NCBI GenBank assembly: GCA_010093705.1
Contig: MU006101.1
Location: 471,614 to 535,613 of the forward strand
DNA: 64,000 bases
Source: Patellaria atrata CBS 101060
Lineage: Eukaryota > Ascomycota > Dothideomycetes > Patellariales > Patellariaceae
Reading direction: 5' to 3'
In this document: positions 36,144-47,236 of the stretch, piece after piece
How positions within the stretch are numbered: position 1 is the first letter of the stretch
Layout: the number at the start of each line of letters is the position of its first letter
Translations under genes and position numbers: made by a program
Notes under the pieces: generated by a model
Seen by the model: the letters and a program-made list of their open reading frames with translations, nothing else
Database searches by the model: none
Told to the model about the DNA's origin: nothing

Positions 36144-38368
36144 TTACGTAGCCTTCGGCACCTCTGGTTTCGCTGGGAGCACTCTTGCATTATCTCTCGG
36201 CCTGCTCGCACCTCTCTCGACTCTATAATGGCCTCTCCCGCTTTGTAACGTTCCTGGTTTCAGTAGATTTTTCTTCTTCTTCGGCGGGACATCGCACTTC
36301 CGGTACCACGGATTGCAGTAGCCGGTCTTGCATGCTCTTTGCATTCGGCACTCGTCTCCTATGCAACCTTCCGTACACGGTTTGCAGGTGTAGTTAGAGC
36401 ACTCCTCATCCAAGTTACAGTCAGTAGCTTTCATGCAAGGGCGAGGAGCGCAATTATCCATGGTACGTGGATCACACGTGAGGAACATGATAGGAGTGTT
36501 GGGACATGTGTGTTCCGTTGTACAGAATTGGTGAGGCGAGTCTTTGGGTAAAGTCAGTTTGGTCTTCTTACAGATCCCCTTTACGCATTTAAGTCCGGGT
36601 TGGCAGAAAGCGTTTCTATTGCACATCATGTCCTCACAACCAAGGACACACTGCTGGCAGACGTTATTCTTGCATATAAGACCCTCATGGCAATCATCGT
36701 TAGCGGAACATAGATGGTTTTCCCGGCCTAAGATTGTCTGGCCCTCGATTGGAAGGTAAGGGTTCGGATGCACATATTTGTAGACCGTGTTATTTCTTTG
36801 GTGCTTCGTGAAAGGAGATTGCTTCAAGTATTTATTCCAATCCCACTCGCTTGGTGCAGAATTGGCCTGTCCTATCAGGTCACCGAGTCGCTTCATCTCT
36901 GTGGAGTCGTGAACGTCGATTTCAACATCGCGCACATCTGGATTTTGGCTCGTGCTTGCGAATAACTGAGGAGAGATTAGCTTGGATACGCCCAGGATTT
37001 GAAAGACGTACCCAAGGTACACCACGGAGATTGATTGCGTTCGCTTGCTCCCAGATATCTGCGAATTTGCCGCTGATTCCCTTTTCACCAATGATGTAGG
37101 TAAGCGCTTCAACTAGAATGAGCTTAGTTCCTCTCGCCTTGAATGAAGTCTGACTCTGGGGACTGAGTAGGTTTGCCTTCCTAATAATTAGACGTTTTCA
37201 CTATTTCACGTGAGATTGACTCACCCAAAGTGTTCCAGCGGGCGTTTCACTCGTCGAAGGCCAGTATCTTAATCAGAGTTAGACCATTCACGGTAGGGGG
37301 TTTGCAAGATTGATGACTTACCCGTGAATACCAATAACATCAATGGCATCGCATTCTAAGAGCTGCTGAGGGAAGTTTTCATGACCACCAGGGCTGACGG
37401 GACTCGATATACCACCTGTGATGACCGCAATATTGCTTTCACCAAGGCCAGTGGAAATCTTGAGGTGCTCTGCAATATCACAAAACCAAGACATACCCAC
37501 AGGGATTGGCCATACACCTTGGAAAGGTTCGTTCTGCAAATCCACTCCCTAGAGAATATTAAAATGAGACTCTCTTTCACCGGAATAGTGGAGAATCCTT
37601 AGGATACACTGTACGTACCAGGATAGTTTCATTTAAAGTTCTCCATTTACGACCATTGAAGTTTTTCGACTCATATCCAAAAAACATAATAGTTAGACGA
37701 AGTCTATACCACTCTCGGACTATGTAGTGGTTAGTCAACGACAACATAGAGTGTCTTGGTTGATGTACTTGTCTCATTGGTGTAAAAGTCCAACCATGGT
37801 TCCCCGACAGTTTGACAGTAGACGTCGCATTTTGCGTTATTCGTTCCACGAAGTGCATGAACATCATGCGGCGCAATTATGACCTTCGTTTTCCCTGGGA
37901 GAAGTTAGACTAATTCATGGAACATTGACCATCGATATGACATACCTTTACTGATCCGGTGAATGGCTGCTAGGGTATCGTCAAAGCGATCTAGAGATAC
38001 CTGATCGAAGGTATGTAGGTAAAATTCGGGCTACCTTCGATTAGTATGGCCATCATACTATCAGATCTTTATGCAAACCCACATCAGGATATTTTTCATT
38101 TCCAGTTACTTCATGTTGAAAAAGCACTATTAGTAGTGATGGTTGACCGCCAGACATGTCAGGACTAACTCATTAATCGTATTACGCTGACATTTGCATT
38201 CACAAGCTCTGTAATGGTAGCATCGCGTTCTGTAGGTTCTAGAAACGGTAGACTGAAGTGATTTACACCTGCGAATGAATGATGGGGCGCAGACTTTGAA
38301 AGTGCATGGATTTTAAGCGTAAAACTTAAAATTGAAATGATAATAAAAAAAACGGAATTTGAAAACAT
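36144..38368 (-). CDS. secreted GH5-type glycosidase with Cys-rich C-terminus
   Basis: Nine exons with fully consistent phases (38368-38170, 38108-38083, 38030-37946, 37894-37769, 37719-37619, 37548-37322, 37267-37225, 37176-37012, 36965-36144) give about 597 aa. A signal peptide (MFSNSVFFIIISILSFTL, then KIHAL) leads into FAGVNHFSLPFL, typical of fungal GH5 cellulase/beta-mannanase-like enzymes. VIIAPHDVHALRG, VDLQNEPF (acid/base Glu of the NEP motif) and KLILVEALTYI (candidate nucleophile Glu) mark the TIM barrel. After about residue 400 comes a tail with some 30 cysteines in spaced pairs (HLCSANDDCHEGLICKNN, CVLGCEDMMCNRNAFC, CKPCTEGCIGDEC), resembling small disulfide knots, and a basic end. 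Which beta-glycan it cuts is not decidable from sequence. Exon 2 is only 26 nt. It is divergent from SAM37. Confidence 0.85.
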
Positions 38369-38938
38369 GACGAATACTCTCGGGACTATGGAACAATCAA
38401 AAGATTGTATGTCAAAAGTCCGCCTGGGGATTATATATGGATGGTTTAAATCGAAGCCATAGTCAATGGACACGCTTTCCGATAATAAGGCTACGTGTTC
38501 GAGCATTGTTCTCCATGGAACACAAAATATATTAAAGACCCGTGACTTCTGGAGAAGATCAATTTGCTAAAAGACAGGAACCGGGTCGGTCATGTTCGAT
38601 TTTAATTAATACATCTGGGCATTCAGGCAATAACACACTACATTTCATCACAGAAACATCTCTCACGAGGAAAAAACGCTAGAACTCGGAGATAGAGAGT
38701 ATTATAATACTGAAGAGAGTGTATATAGGACAGAAAAACTTTAAACATATCCACCATCAGGAGAAGAGGAGAGTGATAATATAGAAGTGTGGTTAGGGTT
38801 TGAGGATTTGATGGAAAGGGAAACCTCTACGGCGGACTATAACAACCAAAAGCTCTAGAATTGTTCACATCTCATCTAGACATTAGCTTTGCAACTTTAG
38901 TGTTTGTAGAGATTCGTGAAATACTTACTATCTGATCA
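38369..38938. promoter_or_regulatory. divergent promoter, GH5 gene / SAM37
   Basis: 570 bp between two outward-pointing start codons, AT-rich, with no open frame of note. Both promoters must lie here. Confidence 0.5.
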
Positions 38939-40511
38939 ATGGTTCTAGAGCTCCATATATGGGGTCCAGCATTCGGCCTCCCCTCCATTGACCCCGAATG
39001 CACCGCTACAGTTGCATACCTCAAACACTGTCTTCCAGAGGAACAATGGATACTTATAGCAGACCACGATCCTTCCGTATCTCCAAATAGTAAGACTCAG
39101 ATAGGATACAGAGAAGGAGAAGGAGAAATAGTCTGACGTATTTGCTCTTCTAGGAGAATTCCCCGCCCTCCTCCACAATTCCACCTGGATAGCTGGCTTC
39201 CACACCATAACTCGATACCTGCGCCAGCAGCTATATCGTGACATAGACGCAAGACTAAGCTCTCAACAGCGTGCAGACTCTATTGCGTAGGTTACAAAAT
39301 GTCGTGTCAAATTGGATCAATGTTACTAAGAGGTTCTATATAGTTTTTCGACCCTTCTTAGTCACTCCGCTCTTCCTCTCCTATCCCTATCCCTCTATAC
39401 CTCCTTCCAGAACTACTACCATATCACTCGACCTGCATTCACCTCAATACTGCCATGGCACGCCAACTATTCTGTACCTCCAGCTCGCCGTGAAGTTGCA
39501 AAAGCTGTGACTCAGCACTTTGGTTTCTCAGGCCTAGATATTGACGACGTTCACGAGTCTACTCTCGCTGGTGGAAACACTAGTATTAGCGGGAGTTATG
39601 AATCAGCGAAAGCAGTGGCGGGTATACCAACCGGTAACGGTACTAATTCTAGACCGAATGTGTTACCATTAGGATTCAATAAATCCATCAAAAAAATTCT
39701 AAACAAGCCGGAGTATGCTGCAAGGTTCCGCCTCGATGCACTCACAAAAGAGTGCCTACAACCCTTGGATGATCTACTGGGAGAGAAAAGTTACCTCCTC
39801 ACAGATGGTGCCAAGGGACCTTCCAGTCTAGATTGTCTAGCTTTTGGATACCTTAGCCTAATGCTCTACCCTGACTTCCCTCAGGCATGGCTCAGAGAAG
39901 GCTTCGATAAATATCCTCGCCTCCAAGACTACGTCCACAGAATGCGAGATGAACTCGTTGGCGGCAACACTGTAGTTGCAGATGTCATGGCTCTACAACA
40001 CTCCACTTCTCCAGAATCTCACAACCTGAACCTCCCATGGCACCCACGGGTACCTGAACACCCAATAGGCGTCGCTCAAAACGTCGCCACTTCCATCCTT
40101 TCTGCCCTTCCGCTGACTTCTCACTTCGCTCGACCCTCTATCATTCCTGGCATTGATGTTCCCGAAACCTCAACTGACGCTATGCGGGCCAACACTCCTT
40201 CCAGCCCTCTCCTTACCCCTTTCCTTGCACTCTCTACAATTCTGCTCGCTTTTGTTAGCAGCATATCATACCTTTCTCTCAACAGAGATCCCCGTTCTGA
40301 AGATGACTACGTCTTCTTCTCCAATACAGAAGCAGCGCGGCGAAATCGCGCGCAGAGCTTTGGCGAGGCTGGTGGATTCATGGCTGCGTTGGGAAATCAG
40401 ATGAGAGTGAATTCGGGGTTGGTTGGGGACCAGGGGCGAGAACAGGAGCGAGTAGGTGGAGCCCCGGTTGTGGAGGTTGATGTTGAGGTTAGGGAGAAGC
40501 CGGGACTGTAG
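38939..40511 (+). CDS. SAM37: Sam37/Tom37 metaxin-like mitochondrial outer-membrane protein
   Basis: Three exons (38939-39089, 39154-39286, 39344-40511) encode about 483 aa. MVLELHIWGPAFGLPSIDPE and CTATVAYLKHCLPEEQW form the thioredoxin/GST-like N-terminal domain of Tom37/metaxin. NSTWIAGFHTITRYLRQQLY and LTDGAKGPSSLDCLAFGYLSLML are the GST-C-type metaxin signature. A hydrophobic span near the C-terminus (LLTPFLALSTILLAFVSSI) is the expected tail anchor. Sam37 belongs to the SAM/TOB complex, which inserts beta-barrel proteins (porin, Tom40) into the outer membrane. Exon 3 follows a TATATAG acceptor that restores AFSTLLSHSALPLLSLSLY in phase. Confidence 0.92.
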
Positions 40512-41546
40512 AACGGCTTCGGACTATGCGAATCACGAAATACTTCTGGACTATAAAGCTCAGAAGATCAGAAAGTAGGATCCGTATTGCTTTTTGTGTT
40601 GATTTGTTTGTAGATATGTTGTCTCTGGATACTCCTGTAAAAGTAGGGATTTCTCCTTGATTATGACATAATGAGCCACATATCATAAATTTTTGCCACT
40701 TATCCCTCCCCTTCTTCCTTGTGAATCCCTTTTCCTAGTCCAGTCTTAAGCATGAGAGTAATTGTGTGGACTTTACTTATTCTTTTGCAACTCTATATTC
40801 TCCAGTAGTTAGGTAGAAAATACATCACATTGACACTGAGTGTTAGCACTCGATCCGCTTCTGTTAGTCAAAACAACAAATCTCAACGACCTCGCAAGAG
40901 ATACATGGGTAGATGACAAAAAAATAATAACCCCATCCAGCCCTTGCAGCAAGTGAAGAATCAAAAGATAATAAAGTGGAAAACTAAATCGAGCAAGAAT
41001 AAATAAAAAAAAAAAAAGAAAAAAAGAGGCAAAACAGTTCCTACCCACTCCCCACGGGAAACCCCCATGGAGCGTTGGGGTACTTCTCTGCTTGAGGCAT
41101 TATCCCCCTTCTAAGGTTCGACCTCTGGACCAGTTGGCTCTAGCCTGATCGGTGTGGTAGGGATTTCCTACCACTAGGCCATAGATCACTGGGATATAGA
41201 AAGAAGTCACAGTTCATTTATTGATACGCTGTAAATGGAAGGAACGTGTTTAGGGGGTAGCTTGGCGGAGTATATGTATCTTTTTTGTCCGTTTGACTGA
41301 AAGGACGTCATGTGGAAGCTTCTATTGGGGGACGAGACTCGATAGATTTGGTATTCAGGCTACGAAATAAGGGAAATCTTATTCATGGGAGATCTGGGTC
41401 TTTTATTTCTATGTCACTTGGGAGTCATGAACAAGTAATGTGTCTTATTTATTAACGTATGTCTTACAAAGTCCATCTCAGCGTCTGCATTTATATCCTA
41501 CATATGATACACAAGGAAGAGAAACCTTGTATCTAATCAGTCCATC
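40512..41546. other. intergenic, with T/A tract and a Pol III-like box pair
   Basis: 3' flanks of SAM37 and the Ile-tRNA synthetase gene converge here. A long A-rich tract lies at about 40998-41030. The only other structure is the tRNA-like segment near 41115-41181, listed separately. Confidence 0.5.
41010..41185 (-). repeat. possible tRNA-derived (SINE-like) segment
   Basis: On the minus strand, TGGCCTAGTGG (41181-41171) is a perfect match to the Pol III box A consensus TRGYNNARNNG. A weaker box B-like GGTCGAACC lies 47 nt on (41123-41115). Downstream, at about 41030-41000, a long T tract could end Pol III transcription. A hairpin, GTGGTAGG/CCTACCAC, overlaps box A. It does not fold as a tRNA: no matching acceptor or T stem. 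I saw no second copy in the window, so this is only a candidate. Confidence 0.2.
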
Positions 41547-44500
41547 CTATTCCATATCCTTAACTACCTCCTCACACCTTCCACACAGCGTCTCCTTCTT
41601 CTGCGCAACACGTCTCCAACACCTTGGACACTTCTCACCATGTGCCCGCATCACAACCACCACTCCATGTACTCCATTTACGACGAATTCCTTTTCGTAA
41701 TTCCAGAGGGGGATTCTCCTCCCCACACATTCTGACCCCGTCACGACCTGAACTGCACTGACAACAAAGATGCCCGCTAACTCTTCCTCCATGCGCTTGC
41801 ATAGCACCTCGGCCACTACCTCGCTTTCCTTCATTCTCGGTAGGAGGATCAAAACATCACTCTCCAACCCCCCACCCAACCCGTTCTCCGCTCTCGCCTC
41901 TTCCTGCAGCGCCTTGATCACTTTATCAACTTTCAACACAACATCTAACCTCTGTAGCACACTCTCTCCACCGTACTCAAAAGGGCGCCAGATGCTTCTC
42001 ATAGGATTCCACTCCTCTCCCTCTTCACTCTTCCTAGATACTTTGAGCTGCGGAGAGGCATGCTCCCACACCTCTTCGATGAGCAGAGGACACACGGGCG
42101 CGAGCATCTGAAGTAATTCGGTGAATACATGATAGAGAACGGTTTGTGCGGCAAGGCGGTCGGAAGTGGAACCAGTGTAGAGTCGGTCTTTTGCGGACTC
42201 GAAGTAGAATGCGGAAAGGGGACCTGCGAGGTATTTCTGCAGAGTCGTCGTGACTGTGGGGAAATTGTATGATTGATATGCTATATGGGTCGCTTGGGAT
42301 GCGTAGGCGAGCTGGGCGAGAGCGAGACGGTCGATGAGGAGTTTGGGCTCGGGGATGGAGGAAGATCCGAATGGCGATAGAGGGGCGTAGTCTGAAAGCA
42401 CTCCGAGGAGCCATTTGAAGGTGACGCGGTATTTGTGAAGAGCAGTATTGACGGCCTGGAGGACAGGTTGGCCGATTGCGACGTCGCGCGTGTAGTCGCT
42501 AGATGCGACCCAGAGACGCAGAGCATCTGCACCCATGGCATCGTAGACAGGTTTATTAGGATCGGCAGCGGGGGGTTTCCTTTTCCCTTTGCGTTCTTCG
42601 GTTTTGAGGGGTGGGAGTAAAGTTCCATTTATGATTTCATGGGGTGCGATTACGTTTCCCAAACTTTTGCTCATTTTGCGACCGTCTTGGTCGAGAGTGA
42701 AGCCGTGCGTAATGAGTGTTTTGAAAGGCGCTTTCATGGGCCCGCATGCTTTCGTTGTAGCTGCTTGATGCGCTATATGCGTCAATAACGATGACTGGAA
42801 CCAACCTCTATGCTGATCAGTCCCCTCAAGATAGACGTCCGCAAGTGCAGTGTCTTGCCTCTTTTCAAGGCCGGTCCAGCTCGTGCCGCTATCAAACCAT
42901 ACATCCATAGTATCTTTGCCACGAACATACGTTCCCTCCAAACCGGGAGCAACCCATGCGGGATCATCTTCGGCATCGGTCCACCAAGCATTGATTCCTC
43001 GCTCTTCGACCACTTTCATAACATGACTGATTGTATCAGCAGTCATGACAGCTTGGGGGCATTTAGTGTCGGTTCGATACAGCGCAGGAATAGGGACGCC
43101 CCAAGCTCTTTGACGAGAAACGCACCACTGACTCCGCGCTTGGATAAAGCTCTCTAACCTCGACCTACCAGTTTCAGGGATAAATGTTACATCTTCGAGT
43201 GCGTTCAATGCGTCATCTTTGATGGACTCAACGTCAGCAAACCACTGCTCTGTTGCTCTGACGATAACGGGCTGCTTAGTCCGCCAATCAACTGGGTATT
43301 TATGGGTGACTTCGTGGATATGGACAACTTGGTCCTCTAGACGATCTAGTACGGCTTTCGACCCATCTGTCTGAACGGATAAGCCTTTCAGTAGGTCTGG
43401 CTCATCAGGAAGAGCTAGTTCAGTAAAACAACCTTGGTCATCTACTGGAGCGAACGCAGGTATAGATAGCTTTGTACAGACGTTATAATCGTCCATGCCA
43501 TGCCCTGGTGCAAAGTGTACCAGTCCTGATCCTGAAGCGGACGACACAAAGTCCGCATGGATGATGGGCTGAGGGGTAGCAGATCTACCTTGAAGAGGAT
43601 TGATATACTTCGATTTTCCAGTTAGCAAGGATCCCGAAAATTCACCATGAACAACTCTGACGCTATCTTCCCCAAGGAGAGATCTCAGGTGTCCTATGCG
43701 TGAAGTAGCGACAATGACGTTTCTCTTTGGCCATCGCGCGGTTCTTCCTAATTTAAGGGTAACAATAGTATAGCTCATCGATTCATGAACAGCAATAGCT
43801 TTATTGGCTGGTAAAGTCCATGGCGTCGTCGTCCAGATGAGAGCAGACAGTGAGCCATCAGTATCCCCTTTGGTGATTGTTTCCGGCCACTCTGTCAACT
43901 CAAAGCTCACAAAAGCGGCAGTACTCTTGTGATTTTCATCGTACTCGAGCTCTGCCTCTGCAAGCGCCGTACCGGAAGACGGTGACCAGTATACCGGCTT
44001 ATACTGTCGGTATATCAAACCTGTAATCCATCAGTCTCTCTACAAAAGCCCCTTATAGTACCGTCGGACGAACCGCACCCTTCGCAACCATCTCTCTGAA
44101 GACTCCCAACTGCCTCATCTCAAACCCCTTCTCCATAGTCCTATACGCATTATCCCAGTCCCCAATAATGCCCCATTCCCTAAACCCCCTCTTCTGACTC
44201 TCCACCGTCTCCGCCGCCAATCGTCCCGCAGCCTCTCTAATCCTGACCGCTCTCTCCCTCCCGCTCTGGTCATCCAGCGCCTCTGTCAGCTTTCCCTCCT
44301 CCTTCATCTTTTGCACCGCCTTCACCTCAATAGGTAATCCATGGCAATCCCACCCAGGTACATACTCCACTCTCTTCCCCTGTCCCATCCAAAACCGACA
44401 CACCAAATCTTTCAGCACCTTATTCATCGCATGTCCAATGTGGAGTGGTCCATTGGCATACGGCGGGCCATCGTGCAGGACAAATTTCTCGGCATCGCGA

Positions 44501-44649
44501 CGATGGGTGTGTTGCCAAGCGTAGAGCTCGTCGGTGCATCGGTGGAGGAGCGGTGGATTGGGGAAAGAGGGCCGCGGGGGAAAGGAGGATTTGGGGAGCT
44601 TCAGGGTGCTAGAGTAGAGCGCGCGGAGGGGTAGGGAGGGTCGAGGCAT
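41547..44649 (-). CDS. ISM1: mitochondrial isoleucyl-tRNA synthetase
   Basis: Two exons (44649-44079, 44020-41547) encode about 1014 aa. The donor is G|GTGCGG, chosen because it alone restores VAKGLIYRQYKPVYWSPSS across the junction. The first 30 residues (MPRPSLPLRALYSSTLKLPK) are Arg/Ser-rich with no acids, a mitochondrial presequence. Class I signatures: GPPYANGPLHIGHAMNK near residue 73 (HIGH) and DQDGRKMSKSLGN near 640 (KMSKS). Between them the editing (CP1) domain includes WTTTPWTLPANKAIAV and GHGMDDYNV. The anticodon-binding part includes YRVTFKWLLG, and the C-terminal zinc site CPRCWRR, CGRCEEV is of the bacterial/organellar type. It charges mitochondrial tRNA-Ile. The start is the ATG at 44649; upstream in-frame sequence has no other ATG. 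Confidence 0.95.
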
Positions 44650-45090
44650 GCTATCATCGTGTGAATTGAATGGGGTATGGGTTTGGGCATTCAAGGGGAT
44701 TGTTTTTAGAGATGGAAATAGCAAAGAGCTTGGACTTTGAATGAATCGCGGAATTTGGCCGTCCGCCTTTCTGCTCGTAGGGTAACCGTCACCACAGTGC
44801 TATATGCGAAACCCGCGTAATGCAAACTGATAGCAGAGTTGTAGAACTAGATATTAGGTTTCCGCCTTATCATTTTTGATATAGTCGGAATTTCGAAACA
44901 TGGCCATTGTAATCTGATTTATAAGAAACATGTTCAACTGCTATCTTGGTTCAAAATTATTAAGCAGATTGAGATATGCTACCAAAAAGTCCTTTCTATA
45001 TGCGAGAGTAAAATGAAACTGGGTATATCACATACATGAAGCCACGACGAACTCCATCCTAATATAAAGAAAACAGGTACGCAGTGGACA
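44650..45090. other. intergenic
   Basis: 441 bp between the ISM1 start and the stop of the UPF0183 gene on the same strand. AT-rich, probably the ISM1 promoter. No gene seen. Confidence 0.5.
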
Positions 45091-46706
45091 TCAGTAAATC
45101 GTCAACCTACTAACCGCACCGTTCTTCATAACCTCAAAAACCATACCAGGAAACCCGAACAGTTCCGTATTGCCCAGGCCATGCTCCGTAGGATTCATTG
45201 CCTTCTTCTGCTCGCTGACATGCTCCTCGAACCCACCGAGCAATTCACAGCTGCTCCCTGGGCTATCACCCCACCCACGATTTACGACCATACCTCTTTG
45301 TAGCGATCGTTCTTCTTCTTCGCTGCCGTAGGTATGTTTATACACTTCTTTCAATCGCCCTGATATTTCGGTCCACGACATTTCACTAGTCAGAGGCTCG
45401 TTGTGTGGACCCGAGGGGACGTGCTCGAGTGTCCATCTGCATCTCCTATGTCTGTTAAATGGGTATGATCCAGGGATGTTTCCATGTAATATCACTTTGG
45501 TTACGGCGTGGAGGGCTTCGGACGGAACCCATGCTGGGTCATCCCACTCTCTTCTTGGAGCTGTTGGTGATTGAAGTGATGGAGGAGTTGCGTTTGAAAT
45601 TAAAAGATCAAAGCCGTGGTAGTAGTAGCAGTAGAAGTATTCATATGGCCCACCATTGACCCTTTCTCCCTCTTCCTCATCTGAGAGGTCCGTCCCGGTG
45701 TTTACCGAGGAGCTGTCAGTATCCGTGAAGTTATCTGGTACTATGGGATATCCGGTACTGTCCGAGCGCGTTCTCGATAACCCATTTGGCCGCTGACCTT
45801 TGTGGATCGTTAAACGCCTATCGGTCTTTCTGTGAATCGCATCTGGAGGACCAATGTCGAAGAGCAGGTCTTGCGTAGTCGTTCGACTTAAAAGTATCCA
45901 GACCGGGGGTGCATCTGGTCTCCTTAAAAGTTCGATATCTCCTGCACCATGAATCCTAACTAACTCTATCTCCTCTGGCTCTCTATCTCTACCTTTTTCG
46001 ATAATTGCGAGTGATCGAGGGTTTATAGGAGGATCCGTAAAGAGTGTTTCTCGAGCTAGTGGCCATGACTTTCCGTGGAAGACTGCCATTGCTGAAGCGG
46101 GTGAAGCTGCAGATGAAGATAGTAATGACACGAAATCTACCTTTGGTGACCACGCAGATGCCAATAGGGGAAAGCGGAAAGCGACGCCAGGGTACGAAAG
46201 AACATAGGTTCCTTTTGACTGGTCGGCGTCTTGCGAAGATGGTGGAATGAATTCCCCTGCGTATGTTACGCCCATAAGCTTGTAGTAAACATGCTTGAAG
46301 TTGGGTCCAGCGGTAGAGGATGCTTTTCCTAAGTGCTCATCCGCTGGATGTGGTGGTTTTGTGATCTCCATATCCTCGTGCTTCAAATATATCTTTGTGA
46401 AATCCATAACTTCAATAAGGCGTAACCTCTGATCAGGCCCATCGAAACGCAGTCGTAGGCCATTTCTAGGTAGGTTGACGCATATGGGAGTAGAGATAGG
46501 GGAGATATGATCATACAAGAGGCCTATAGAAGGATACGTGCGCGAGTCTTCTTTGATACGGGTAATGATTTCATGCAACGATGCACCAAGGACTAGATTT
46601 GTACATATCAGCGTACATCCGAACATATGGTATATAACTTACCCATGAAGCCTAAGCCTCTCCCGGGATATACTACAGTTGCCTCTTGTTCCATGACAAC
46701 AGCCAT
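45091..46706 (-). CDS. UPF0183 / PHAF1-like protein
   Basis: Exon 1 (46706-46643) encodes MAVVMEQEATVVYPGRGLGFM and joins exon 2 (46592-45091) in phase, giving about 521 aa. The order YPGRGLGFMVLGASLHEIITR, RTYPSIGLLYDHISPISTPI, GLRLRFDGPDQRLRLIEV, TYVLSYPGVAFRFPL, and SAWSPKVDFVSLLSSSAASP is the UPF0183 (PF03676) signature. The animal members are called PHAF1 (phagosome/phagophore assembly factor 1). They bind phosphoinositides and help assemble the autophagy initiation site. A fungal role in autophagy is inference. A low-complexity insertion (TDTDSSSVNTGTDLSDEEE, then a Tyr-rich run) splits the second half. The start codon lies 530 bp from that of the kinesin gene, pointing away. Confidence 0.88.
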
Positions 46707-47236
46707 CTAAACATAAGGTGGTAGGGAGGAAGGAAGAACAGGACAATATTGCCTAGTAAGCATAGGATCATATAAGTAGTCCGAGAGTGACCAAGTCCAC
46801 GGGACATGGGCACGAGGACTCAAAGTCCCGCGCCAGCTTAGGGCTTTCTCGTATTACAAGTTCGATAGCAATAAGGGCTTTGTATATAGTTTCAAGAAGA
46901 GTTACAGATTTTGTTGGAGATCTAAGTCATAAATACGTGCTAGATGTAAAGAAAGAGAGCGAGAAGGAGTTTTGGCGCTTTGATGATACCTCAGGCGCGT
47001 GGTATCTGACTGATATGGAGGTACCCCTCTGGAGGGGTGGTGGAAGCTTCACCTCAGCCGATAAGCGTGGCGTACCTTAGTGGCGTAGTGGCTCATCCCG
47101 GCTAGCTTCCGCTCGGTTCGGTTAGTGTTTGTTTACATTTGTCCACCCAACTATCAACAACACGAACCTTCTTCAGCTATACTATTGTCGCAACTCCCAC
47201 CAAGTTATTGTTTTCTTTTCATTTTTGGTTTTCATA
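46707..47236. promoter_or_regulatory. divergent promoter, UPF0183 gene / kinesin-5
   Basis: 530 bp between outward-pointing starts. It includes a short hairpin, ACCCCTC-TG-GAGGGGT, near 47023-47038 and a CT-rich leader before 47237. An open frame at 46787-47080 is not protein-like. Confidence 0.45.

Noticed and set aside
41547-42414. Several frames antisense or out of frame within the Ile-tRNA synthetase gene
   Set aside because: Shadows of a well-conserved enzyme; no independent evidence.
47081-47120. Box A-like TGGCGTAGTGG with GGTTCGG nearby
   Set aside because: The second box is too close (about 20 nt) and poor; it lies in the leader of the kinesin gene.
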